Assembly (NCBI GenBank): GCA_018241185.1
Contig: JAFEEH010000130.1
Location: 1 to 35,999, forward strand
DNA from: Pseudomonadota bacterium
GTDB lineage: Bacteria > Pseudomonadota > Gammaproteobacteria > Burkholderiales > Burkholderiaceae_C
Direction: 5' to 3'
Length of the DNA stretch: 35,999 nucleotides
Part shown: piece after piece, positions 12,277-20,800 of the stretch
How the letters are laid out: each line of letters starts with the position of its first letter
How positions within the stretch are numbered: position 1 is the stretch's first letter
Made by a program: the position numbers and the translations under genes
The notes under the pieces: model-generated
What the model was told of the DNA's origin: nothing
The model's database searches: none
The model's input: the letters and a program-made list of their open reading frames with translations, nothing else

Positions 12277-13554
12277 TCAGCCCGCTTCGTGCACCAGTTG
12301 CCCGCCCACCAGCGTGGTGCGCACGCGGCCACGCATCGCGTAGCCGGCGAAAGGCGTGTACTTGCCCTGACTTCGCAGGGCCTCGGGCAGGACTTGCCAT
12401 TCGTCGTCGGGCGCGACGATGGCGATGTCCGCGGGCGCGCCCACCGTGAGCACACCGGCCACCGCACCGGCCAGCAGCTTCGCAGGTGCCGACGTCACGA
12501 CCTCAATGGCACGCTTCAAGCCCGCGCCGCTCTGCGCTCCCCACTGCAGCGCCAGCGGCAGCAGGAGCTCCAGGCCGGTGGCACCGGGCTCGCTCTCGGC
12601 GAAAGGCAGGGTCTTCGCATCGGCCTCGACCGGCGTGTGGTCGGACACCAGCGCGTCGATGGTGCCGTCGGCCAGTGCGGCCGAGAGCGCATCGCGGTCG
12701 CGCTGCTGGCGCAGCGGAGGCGACAGGCGGGCGCGGCTGTCGAAATAGCCGATGTCGGTGTCGGCCAGATGCAGCGAATTGATGCTGACGTCGCAGCTTA
12801 CCGGCAGGCCGGCCGCCTTGGCGTCGCGCACCAACTGCACGCCGGCCGCGCTCGAGAGGCGGCACAGGTGCACGCGCGCACCGGTGGATTTCATGAGCTC
12901 GAAGATGGTGAAGAGCGCGATGGTCTCGGCCGCCACCGGCACGCCCGACAGGCCCAGGCGCGTGGCCAGCGCGCCGCTCGCGGCCACGCCCTTGCCCAGG
13001 TCGCGGTCCTGGGGACGCAGCCACACGGTGTAGCCGAAGGTGCTGGCGTACTGCATGGCGCGCTGCAGCACCTGCGTGTTGGTCAGCGGCACCTCGGCCT
13101 GGCCGAAGCCGACGCAACCGGCCTCCGACAACTCGGCCATCTCGGTCAGCACCTCGCCCTTCAGGCCGCGCGTCAGGGCGCCCTGCGGGAACAGGCGCGC
13201 GCGCTGCAGCTTCTCGGCGCGGAACTTGAGCATCTCCACCAGGCCCGGCTCGTCGAGCACGGGGTCGGTGTCGGGCGGGCACACGAGGCTGGTCACGCCG
13301 CCGGCCACCGCAGCGGCCATCTCGCTCTCGAGCATGCCTTCGTGCTCGTAGCCCGGTTCGCGCAGGCGCGCCGCCAGGTCGACCAGGCCGGGCAGCACCA
13401 GGCAGCCGGTGGCGTCGATGGTGCGGTCCGCTCGGAAGTCGGTTGCTATGGTTTTGATAGCTGCCACCGCCCCATTGGCGAGCGCTACGGGCACTTTTTC
13501 ATCGAAACCCGAAGCGGGGTCGATGACGCGGCCGTTGGTGATGAGGATCTTCAT
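12277..13554 (-). CDS. pyrC': Dihydroorotase-like protein lacking metal ligands (PyrC')
   Basis: A 425-residue type-I dihydroorotase-fold protein. The conserved DxHxHLREPG is here DLAARLREPG: both histidines that bind the metal are lost (A61 and R63). CPPDTDP stands where active enzymes have a conserved NT.P motif. The sequence otherwise aligns end to end, including SDHTPV. Together these indicate the inactive PyrC' form known in Pseudomonas, which forms the scaffold of an aspartate carbamoyltransferase holoenzyme with PyrB. It lies directly downstream of pyrB. The active PyrC must be elsewhere. A dispersed repeat is embedded in codons 20-38. Confidence 0.85.
   Translation of the reverse strand: MKILITNGRVIDPASGFDEKVPVALANGAVAAIKTIATDFRADRTIDATGCLVLPGLVDLAARLREPGYEHEGMLESEMAAAVAGGVTSLVCPPDTDPVLDEPGLVEMLKFRAEKLQRARLFPQGALTRGLKGEVLTEMAELSEAGCVGFGQAEVPLTNTQVLQRAMQYASTFGYTVWLRPQDRDLGKGVAASGALATRLGLSGVPVAAETIALFTIFELMKSTGARVHLCRLSSAAGVQLVRDAKAAGLPVSCDVSINSLHLADTDIGYFDSRARLSPPLRQQRDRDALSAALADGTIDALVSDHTPVEADAKTLPFAESEPGATGLELLLPLALQWGAQSGAGLKRAIEVVTSAPAKLLAGAVAGVLTVGAPADIAIVAPDDEWQVLPEALRSQGKYTPFAGYAMRGRVRTTLVGGQLVHEAG
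13441..13497 (-). repeat. Copy of the dispersed hairpin repeat inside the pyrC' coding sequence
   Basis: GCTATGGTTTTGATAGCTGCC (two stretches, GCTATGGTTTTGA and TAGCTGCC, at about 13444-13464) followed by GCGCTACGGGCAC resembles the 3'-end repeats near 17826, 30351 and 34411, in opposite orientation. It is read in frame as part of VPVALANGAVAAIKTIATD. Confidence 0.45.
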
Positions 13555-13576
13555 GAAATGCCTAATTCGGACAGCC

Positions 13577-13681
13577 GAACGCAGAGGAAGCAAAGGCTTC
13601 GCAAAGGGCGCAGAAGGAACTCAAAAAGATTTCATCTGTCTTTTTTGCGTCTTCTGCGAAACCTCTGCGCCCTCTGCGTTC
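13577..13681. repeat. GCAGAGG-type dyad repeat between pyrB and pyrC'
   Basis: GAACGCAGAGG (13577-13587) and CCTCTGCGTTC (13671-13681) are a perfect 11-bp inverted pair. CGCAGAAG / CTTCTGCG form a second nested pair. A T-rich segment lies in the middle. A relative occurs at 32233-32284. It fills the 147-bp gap between the two pyr genes and could form a hairpin in the mRNA. Confidence 0.6.
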
Positions 13682-13701
13682 AAAGGTTTGCGTTCCCGAC
13701 T

Positions 13702-14664
13702 TCATGCTTCGTTTCCTGCGACGATTGACATGACCGCCATGCGGCACGCGATGCCGAAGGTCACCTGCGGCAGGATCACGCTCTGCTTGCCGTCGACCAC
13801 CTCCGAGGCGATCTCGACGCCGCGGTTGATCGGGCCGGGGTGCATCACGATCGCATCGGGCTTGGCCAGCTGCAGCTTCTCGGGCGTGAGGCCGTAGGTC
13901 TTGAAGTACTCCTGGCTCGAGGGCAGCAGCGCACCGCTCATGCGCTCGTTCTGCAGGCGCAGCATGATGACCACGTCGCAATCCCGAATGCCTTCTTCGA
14001 GCGAGTGGAAGACCTTGACGCCCATGGGCGCCAGGTCGCCGGGCACCAGCGTGCGCGGGCCGACCACGCGCACCTCGGCGGCGCCGAGCGTGGTGAGCGC
14101 ATGGATGTCGGAGCGGGCCACGCGCGAGTGCAGCACGTCGCCCACGATCGCCACCGTGAGGTTGCTGAAGTCCTTCTTGTAGTGGCGGATGGTGTACATG
14201 TCGAGCAGCCCCTGCGTGGGGTGTGCATGCCGTCCGTCGCCGGCGTTGATGACATGCACGTGCGGCGCAACGTGCTGCGCGATCAGGTAGGGCGCGCCCG
14301 ACTCGCTGTGCCGCACCACGAAGAGGTCGGCCGCCATCGCGCTCAGGTTGGCGATGGTGTCGAGCAGCGACTCGCCCTTGCTGGCCGAGGAGCGTGCGAT
14401 GTCGAGGTTGATGACGTCGGCCGACAGGCGCTTGGCCGCGATCTCGAAGGTGGTGCGCGTGCGCGTGCTGTTCTCGAAGAACAGGTTGAACACGCTCTTG
14501 CCACGCAAGAGCGGCACCTTCTTCACCTCGCGGTCGCTCACGCTCACGAAGTTGGCGGCGGTGTCGAGGATGTGCGTCAGGATGTCCCTGGGCAGCCCTT
14601 CGATCGACAGCAGGTGGATGAGCTCGCCGTGCTTGTTGAGTTGGGGATTGCGCTTGTAGAGCAT
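13702..14664 (-). CDS. pyrB: Aspartate carbamoyltransferase catalytic subunit
   Basis: A 320-residue protein. It joins carbamoyl phosphate and aspartate, the committed step of pyrimidine synthesis. The carbamoyl-phosphate site [13 protein letters not shown] (residues 62-74), [10 protein letters not shown] (147-156), and [10 protein letters not shown] (275-284) are all intact. The start overlaps the pyrR stop by one base (TGATG). No pyrI regulatory gene is present; the downstream PyrC' lacks its active site and is probably a structural partner, as in the Pseudomonas type of ATCase. Regulation may run through PyrR, encoded just upstream. Confidence 0.95.
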   Translation of the reverse strand: MLYKRNPQLNKHGELIHLLSIEGLPRDILTHILDTAANFVSVSDREVKKVPLLRGKSVFNLFFENSTRTRTTFEIAAKRLSADVINLDIARSSASKGESLLDTIANLSAMAADLFVVRHSESGAPYLIAQHVAPHVHVINAGDGRHAHPTQGLLDMYTIRHYKKDFSNLTVAIVGDVLHSRVARSDIHALTTLGAAEVRVVGPRTLVPGDLAPMGVKVFHSLEEGIRDCDVVIMLRLQNERMSGALLPSSQEYFKTYGLTPEKLQLAKPDAIVMHPGPINRGVEIASEVVDGKQSVILPQVTFGIACRMAVMSIVAGNEA

Positions 14665-15164
14665 CAGGCGCTTTCCTTGACCTGCAGGCTGAGCACCCCG
14701 CTCTCGGCGCGGACGAGAGCGACGGACTGCGAACCGGGAATGTCGTCGATGTGCGCCGCAGCGAAGTCCGCGGCGATGGGCAGCTCCCGCCCGCCCCGGT
14801 CCACCAGCACGGCCAGCCGCACGCACGCCGGCCGGCCGAAGTCGAACAGCTCGTTGAGCACGGCGCGGATCGTGCGGCCGGTATAAAGCACGTCGTCGAG
14901 CAGCAGCACGTCGGCGCCGTCGATCTCGAAAGGCAGCGTGGTCTGGGCGCTGGCCGTCATGCCACGCTGGGCGAAATCGTCGCGATGCATGGCCGAGGAG
15001 ATCACGCCCGCCGCGCCGGGCAGCCCCAGGTCCTTTTGCAGGCGCTCGCCCAGCCAAGCGCCGCCGGAAGTGATGCCGACGAGCTTCGTGTCGGCGCGCA
15101 GCAGGTTCTTCACGCCAGCGAGCAGCTCGATGTAGAGCGCTTCGGCTTCGGGCATCGTCGTCAC
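14664..15164 (-). CDS. pyrR: PyrR: pyrimidine operon regulator / uracil phosphoribosyltransferase
   Basis: A 166-residue protein. The PRPP-binding motif [13 protein letters not shown] (86-98) and the flanking [12 protein letters not shown] are typical of PyrR. In Gram-positive bacteria PyrR binds pyr mRNA to attenuate transcription; here it is the first of three pyr genes. The start is a GTG at 15164 with GAGG eight bases upstream; it overlaps the ruvX stop by 4 bases (GTGA). An ATG three codons further in is less well placed. I see no clear anti-terminator leader at its start, because it is embedded in an operon. Confidence 0.92.
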   Translation of the reverse strand: MTTMPEAEALYIELLAGVKNLLRADTKLVGITSGGAWLGERLQKDLGLPGAAGVISSAMHRDDFAQRGMTASAQTTLPFEIDGADVLLLDDVLYTGRTIRAVLNELFDFGRPACVRLAVLVDRGGRELPIAADFAAAHIDDIPGSQSVALVRAESGVLSLQVKESA

Positions 15165-15592
15165 GGGAGGGTCCTCAGGAATTGTTCAAGGATGATGCAG
15201 GCGCTGGCGGCATCGGCATCGCGCGCGCCGGCGGCCAGGGCTTCGGTGGTGCTGTAGCGCTCGTCGACCTCGTACACCGGCAACCTGAAGCGGCCGTGCA
15301 GTTGACGCGCGAAGCGCTGTGCGGCGCGCGTGTTGTCGTGCGCGGCGCCGTCGGGGTGATAGGGCACGCCCACCACCAAGGCGTCGGGCTGCCACTCGCG
15401 CACGCGGGCCTCGATCTGCGCGAAGCGGGCGTCGCCCTGTGCGGCGATCGTGCCCTGCGGGGTGGCCGTCTTCAGCAGCCGGTTGCCGCTGGCGACGCCG
15501 GTGCGCTTCTGGCCGAAGTCGAAGGCGAGAAAAGTCTGGAAATGGGACGGGACAGCAGAAGGAACGGTGTCGGGCATCGCCACACCGCTCAT
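15161..15592 (-). CDS. ruvX: RuvX/YqgF RNase H-fold nuclease
   Basis: A 143-residue protein (138 if the second ATG at 15577 is used). The family motifs are [31 protein letters not shown] and the C-terminal [14 protein letters not shown], which carry the RNase H-like carboxylates. YqgF is a putative Holliday junction resolvase and also takes part in 16S rRNA 5' maturation in E. coli. It lies between yqgE and pyrR, as in many betaproteobacteria, and overlaps pyrR. Confidence 0.9.
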   Translation of the reverse strand: MSGVAMPDTVPSAVPSHFQTFLAFDFGQKRTGVASGNRLLKTATPQGTIAAQGDARFAQIEARVREWQPDALVVGVPYHPDGAAHDNTRAAQRFARQLHGRFRLPVYEVDERYSTTEALAAGARDADAASACIILEQFLRTLP

Positions 15593-15600
15593 GACTGCCC

Positions 15601-15642
15601 CCACGCCGCGCACTGCGTGGGGTCGCTGCCCCCCCAGGGGGC
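15601..15642. repeat. Two hairpins in the yqgE-ruvX gap
   Basis: CCACGC (15601) / GCGTGG (15620) and GCCCCC (15628) / GGGGGC (15642) form two adjacent stems in the 82-bp gap. Neither has a T tract. They may be a dispersed repeat or an mRNA processing or stability element. Confidence 0.4.
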
Positions 15643-15674
15643 CGAACTCGCTGGGGAGCGGCTCGGTGCTTCGT

Positions 15675-16286
15675 TCATGCGTGCCCCGCCTCGGGCGAGA
15701 GTTTCCACGCCTCCAGCCCCAGCAACGCCAGGGCCTTGTCGTAGCGCTGCTCGACCGGCGTGTCGAAGATGACGGCCGGATCGGCGCCCACGGTGAGCCA
15801 GCTGTTCTCGGCCAGTTCGGATTCGAGCTGGCCTTCTTCCCAGGCGGCATAGCCCAGCGTGACCAGCACCTTGCGCGGGCCGGAGCCGGTGGCCATGGCC
15901 TCGAGCACGTCCTTGGAGGTGGTCATTTCCAGCCCGCCGGGGATGGTCATGGTCGATGCGTAGACGGCATGGTCGGTGCCGGCGTCGTCGCCCTCTCCGG
16001 TGGCCACCACGGGCTCGTGCAACACGAAGCCGCGCTCGGTCTGCACCGGGCCGCCCTGGAACACCGGCGCATCGCCGAGGTCGGGCCGCGACAGGTGCAG
16101 CTCGACCTTCTCGAACAGGCCCCGGAGGTTGATGTCGCTGGGCTTGTTGATGATGAGCCCGAGGGCGCCGCGCTCGCTGTGCTCGCACAGGTAGACCACG
16201 CTGCGGCTGAAGGAGCGGTCTTCCAGCCCCGGCATCGCGATCAGAAAATGATGCGTGAGGTTGATCGGGGCAGAATCGGACGCCAT
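15675..16286 (-). CDS. yqgE: YqgE/AlgH family protein
   Basis: A 203-residue protein of the DUF179 fold. The signature stretches are LTHHFLIAMPGLEDRSFSRS, VVYLCEHSERGALGLIINKP and VFQGGPVQTERGFVLH. The biochemical role is unknown; the family is widespread, and AlgH of Pseudomonas affects alginate. The ATG at 16286 starts the conserved region. It overlaps the ATG of the divergent photolyase by two bases. It is the first gene of the leftward cluster. Confidence 0.9.
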   Translation of the reverse strand: MASDSAPINLTHHFLIAMPGLEDRSFSRSVVYLCEHSERGALGLIINKPSDINLRGLFEKVELHLSRPDLGDAPVFQGGPVQTERGFVLHEPVVATGEGDDAGTDHAVYASTMTIPGGLEMTTSKDVLEAMATGSGPRKVLVTLGYAAWEEGQLESELAENSWLTVGADPAVIFDTPVEQRYDKALALLGLEAWKLSPEAGHA

Positions 16287-17841
16287 GCCGCCGATTTTAC
16301 TGGCCGTCGACAAGACCTACCCCAAGGGCCTCATGTGGTTTCGCCGCGACCTGCGGGCGTACGACAACGCGGCGCTCTACCACGCGCTGCGCAGCTGCCG
16401 GCAGGTGCTGTGCGTGTTTGTGTTCGACACGGCCATCCTCGATGCACTGCCCGGCCAGGACGCGCCGTCGGGCGACGACGGCCTGCGCGCCGACCGCCGC
16501 GTGGAGTTCATCCGTGAATCGGTGCTGGCCTTGCGCGAAAAGCTGGAGGCGATGGGTGGCGGCCTGATCGTGCGCCATGGCTGCGCCGAGGACGAGATTC
16601 CCGCTCTGGCCCACGCACTGGACGTGCAGGCGGTGTTCGCCAACCGCGACGACGAGCCGGCCGCGCTCGCACGCGACGCACAGGTGTTTGGCGGCCTGGC
16701 CAATGCCGGCGTGAGCTTCCAGACCTTCAAGGACCAGGCGATCTTCGACCGCGACGAGGTCATGACGCAGGCCGGCGCGCCCTACACCGTGTTCACGCCC
16801 TACAAGCGCGCCTGGCTCGCCAAGGTCGACGATTTCTACCTGCGGGCCTACCCCATCGACCGCCATGCCGACGCGCTGGCGCCGGCGCCCGAGGGCCTCC
16901 GGGGGGCAGTCCCGTCGCTGCAGGCCATGGGCTTCGCGCCCACCAACCTCGGCGAGCTGGAACTGCCGCCTGGCACCGAAGGCGGCGCCAGACTGTTCGA
17001 GGGCTTCTTCGAGCGCATCGACCGCTACCACGTCGCGCGCGACTACCCGGCGGTGCGCGGCCCCAGCTACCTCGGCGTACACCTGCGCTTCGGCACGCTG
17101 TCGATCCGCGAGCTGGCCGGCACGGCCCACCGCCTTGCGCTCGGCGGTAACCAGGGCGCGGCCACCTGGCTCAGCGAGCTGATCTGGCGCGACTTCTACT
17201 TCCAGGTGCTCGCGCATCGGCCGGACGTGGCCGAGGGCAAGAGCTTCAGGCCCGAATACGACCGCATCACCTGGCACCACGGCAAGCATGCCGACGGCCT
17301 GTTCGCCGCCTGGTGCGCCGGGCGCACCGGCTACCCGCTGGTCGACGCGGCGATGCGGCAGATCAACGAGACGGGCTACATGCACAACCGGCTGCGCATG
17401 GTGGCCGCAAGCTTCCTGTGCAAGGACCTGGGCCTGGACTGGCGACGCGGCGAGGCCTACTTCGCCAATCACCTGAACGACTTCGAGTTCTCGTCCAACA
17501 ACGGCGGCTGGCAATGGGCCAGCTCGAGCGGCTGCGACGCGCAGCCCTACTTCCGCATCTTCAACCCGGTGACGCAAAGCGAACGCTTCGACCCCGAGGG
17601 CAAGTTCATCCGACGCTACGTGCCCGAGCTGGCGAAGCTGCCCGACAAGCTGATCCACGCGCCCTGGCTGGCTGCGCCGCTGGAACTGGAGGCCGCGGGC
17701 GTGACGCTGGGCGAGCACTACCCCAGGCCGGTGGTGGACCATGCCGAGGCGCGGGAGCGCACGCTGCAACGCTACGCCGTCGTGCGCAGTACAGCCCCTG
17801 TCGGCAAGCCAGCAGCACGCAAGACGCTACAAAAAACATAG
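16285..17841 (+). CDS. phrB: Deoxyribodipyrimidine photolyase
   Basis: A 518-residue flavoenzyme that uses blue light to split cyclobutane pyrimidine dimers. The N-terminal cofactor-binding domain begins GLMWFRRDLRAYDNAAL. The FAD domain shows EFSSNNGGWQWASSSGCDAQ and MRMVAASFLCKDLGLDW-like segments (here LRMVAASFLCKDLGLDWRRG). All class I landmarks are present. The start is uncertain: ATG 16285 coincides with the yqgE start, while an internal ATG at 16333 lies just before the conserved core. The last residues KTLQKT and the TAG stop come from the dispersed hairpin repeat, so the tail is not conserved protein. Confidence 0.92.
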   Translation: MPPILLAVDKTYPKGLMWFRRDLRAYDNAALYHALRSCRQVLCVFVFDTAILDALPGQDAPSGDDGLRADRRVEFIRESVLALREKLEAMGGGLIVRHGCAEDEIPALAHALDVQAVFANRDDEPAALARDAQVFGGLANAGVSFQTFKDQAIFDRDEVMTQAGAPYTVFTPYKRAWLAKVDDFYLRAYPIDRHADALAPAPEGLRGAVPSLQAMGFAPTNLGELELPPGTEGGARLFEGFFERIDRYHVARDYPAVRGPSYLGVHLRFGTLSIRELAGTAHRLALGGNQGAATWLSELIWRDFYFQVLAHRPDVAEGKSFRPEYDRITWHHGKHADGLFAAWCAGRTGYPLVDAAMRQINETGYMHNRLRMVAASFLCKDLGLDWRRGEAYFANHLNDFEFSSNNGGWQWASSSGCDAQPYFRIFNPVTQSERFDPEGKFIRRYVPELAKLPDKLIHAPWLAAPLELEAAGVTLGEHYPRPVVDHAEARERTLQRYAVVRSTAPVGKPAARKTLQKT

Positions 17842-17880
17842 CTGCCAGCGCCCGTCCCACGGGCGCTGGCAGCCGATTTG
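17826..17880. terminator. Repeat-derived bidirectional terminator between phrB and pilL
   Basis: A 15-bp perfect stem GCTGCCAGCGCCCGT (17841-17855) / ACGGGCGCTGGCAGC (17859-17873) has a 3-base loop, with an A-rich 5' flank and a T-rich 3' flank. The upstream part of the repeat (ACGCTACAAAAAACATAG) encodes the end of phrB. The symmetry suits termination from both convergent genes. Confidence 0.75.
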
Positions 17881-17894
17881 TTTCCGAGTTTCGA

Positions 17895-20800
17895 TCAGGC
17901 TTCGACCGCTGCCTCGGCGGCCGTGAACTGCCGCACCAGACGCAGCAACTCTTCTTCGGAGTAGGGCTTGCCCAGGTAGTGGTCCACGCCCAGCAGCTTG
18001 GCATGCTCGCGGTGCTTCTCGGCAATGCGCGAGGTGATCATCACGATCGGCAAGCCTTCCAGCGAGGCGTCGGCGCGGATGTTGCGCGCCAGGTCGAAGC
18101 CGTCCATGCGCGGCATCTCGATGTCGGACAGCACGACCGCCGGCCGCTCCTGCTGAAGACGCTCGAGTGCCTGCAGGCCGTCGGCGGCGAGCGCGACGCG
18201 GTAGCCCTCGCGCTGCAGCAGACGCTGCGTGACGCGCCGCACGGTGATCGAGTCGTCGACCACCAGGACCAGCGGAATCTGCGAGGGCGTGGCCACGGCG
18301 GCTTGCGCCGGCTCCGCCTGTGCGCCCGCAGCCGTCGCCGGTGCAGGGGTCACCACGCCGCCTGCCGCCTGCATCTGCAGCGCCTGCGCGCCATGCAGCG
18401 CGGCCAGCGCCACCGGGTTGTAGATCAGCGCCACCGCGCCCGAGGCCAGCACCGAAATGCCGGCCATGCCTGGCACCCGGGCCAGTTGCGGCCCGAGGTT
18501 CTTGACCACGACTTCCTGATTGCCCAGCACTTCGTCCACATGCAGGGCGACGCGCTGCGCCGCGCTTCGCACCACGACGACGGTGTTGGTCCTGCCCGGC
18601 GCGCGGGTGCTGCGCGACGAGGCCTGCAGCAGCGCGCCGGCCCAGTAGAACGGCACCTGCTCGCCGCCGAAGGCGTGGTGCTGCTCGAGGTAGGCCTTCT
18701 CCAGATCGGTGGCCGAGGTGCGCTGCACCAGTTCGACCAGATTCGACGGCACGCCGATGGAGGTCTCGCCGGCACGCAGCATCACCACGTGGGTCACGGC
18801 AGTGGTCAGCGGCAGCACCAGGCGGAACTCGGTGCCCTGCCCCGGTGCGCTGTGCGTCTCGATGCGGCCGCCCAACGCCGCCACTTCGGAACGCACCACA
18901 TCCATGCCGATGCCGCGACCCGCCAGCTCGGAGACCTGCGCGGCGGTCGAGAAGCCGGGCTTGAAGATCAGCTCGGCGGTTTCCTCGTCGGAGAGCGTCT
19001 GGCCCGCCTCGACCAAACCCAGGGCGCGGGCGCGCTGGAGGATGCGATCGCGCTGCAGGCCTGCGCCGTCGTCGCGGAAGCTCACCGACACGTCGTTGCC
19101 TTCGTGCCGCAGGTCGATGGTGATCAGGCCGGCCGCGTCCTTGCCGGCGCGCTCGCGCGCGGCGGCGTCCTCGATGCCGTGGGCCACGCAGTTGCGCAGC
19201 AGGTGCTCGAAGGCGGGCGTCATGCGGTCGAGCACGCCGCGATCCATCTCGATCGTGCCGCCGGTGATGTCCAGGCGCACCTGCTTGCCGGTGTCCTTGG
19301 AGGCCTGGCGCACGACGCGGTACAGGCGTTCCGAGATGCCCTCGAACTCCACCATGCGCGTGCGCAGGAGGCCGCGCTGCAGTTCGCGCGTCTGGCGCGC
19401 CTGTGCGGACAGGTCGTCTTCCGTCGCCTGCACCGTCTTCTGCAGCGTGCGCTGCACGGTGGCCACGTCGTTCACCGACTCGGCCATCATGCGGGTGAGT
19501 TCCTGCACACGTGTGAAGCGGTCGAACTCCAGCGGGTCGAAGCTCTGCTGCGTGTCCTTGGCCTGGGCCAGGCGCGACTGCATCTGGCTTTCGGCCTGCA
19601 CCTCGATGTCGCGCAGCTGCTGGCGCAGGCGATCGAGGTTGCCGGTGAGATCCACCAGCGAGCTGCGCAGCTGACCGATCTCGGCCTCGAGCCGCGAGCG
19701 CGTGATGATCACCTCGCCGGCCTGCGCCACGAGGCGGTCGAGCAGGTGGGTGCGGATGCGCACCGTCTGGCCCGAACCGGCGCGCGACTGGCTCAGCACC
19801 ACCGGCGCGGGCCGCGCGAGCGGCGCCACCGGCGCGTCGGCCGCAGGTTCCGGCGCGATGTCGGTGCCCGCTTCGGCGTCCGGCTCAGCGGCTCTGGCAA
19901 CGGGCGCCACCACGGCGTCGACGACGACGGCAGGCGCCGCGGGCGCGGCCGCCACCGCGGCGGCGGCGCGCTGCGCCAGCTCGGCCTGACCGGCACTGTC
20001 GGCCGCGCGCAGCGCATCGAAGGTTGCCTGCATCGTGTCGAAGCGGCCGATCAGCGCTTCGATGGCCGGGCGCTCGCCGGCATCGACGGCGATCGCCTCG
20101 ATCGCCGACTCCATGCGGTGTGCGCGTTCGCCCAGGCGCATGGCGCCGGCCAGGCGCGCACTGCCCTTGAGCGTGTGCAGCGTGCGCAGCGCCGAGGTGC
20201 GCTGGGCAGCGTCCTCCGGCCGCTGGGCCCAGGCGCGCAGGGCGCCCCCGAGCTGGGGCAGCAGTTCCGCGGCTTCTTCCTCGAACACGGGGAAGAGGTC
20301 GGGATCGACCGCATCGGACAGGTCGATCGCGTCTTCGGAATCCTCCAGCACCACGTCGGCGGCGGAGGCCAGGGGCGACTCCACGGCACGGACCGGCTCG
20401 GGCACCGCGGCGGCAGGCGGCTGGGGCTGTGCCGACGCGAGCGCACGCAGCGACTCGAGGACGTCGGCGCTCGGCTCCTTGAGGAAGCCGGCCGCGAATT
20501 GGTGCAACAGACGGCGCAGCTCGTCGGCAGCACTCACCAGCGCCGCGCCCTGGGCGGCGGTGCCCGGCCCCAGGTTGTGCAGGTGCTGCATCGCGGCTTC
20601 GAGCAGGCGCGCCATGCCGGACAACCCATGGAAGCCCACCGTGGCCGAACTGCCGGCCAGCGAATGGGCCAGGCCAATGGTGGCGTCGGGGATGCGCTCG
20701 TGCGGCTGCAGGGCCCATTCGCCGACATCGTTCGCCAACTGGCGTGACCATTCGTCGGCCTCGTTGAGGTAGACGTTGTAGAGCGCCAGGCCGATGCGCA

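Noticed and set aside
12193-13728. Plus-strand open frame opposite pyrC' and plsC
   Set aside because: His/Gln/Arg-rich shadow of two conserved minus-strand enzymes.
17313-20747. Very long plus-strand open frame opposite pilL
   Set aside because: It is Arg/His/Gly/Ala-rich with no domain and is antisense to clearly conserved CheA and receiver domains; high-GC coding DNA often leaves the opposite frame open.
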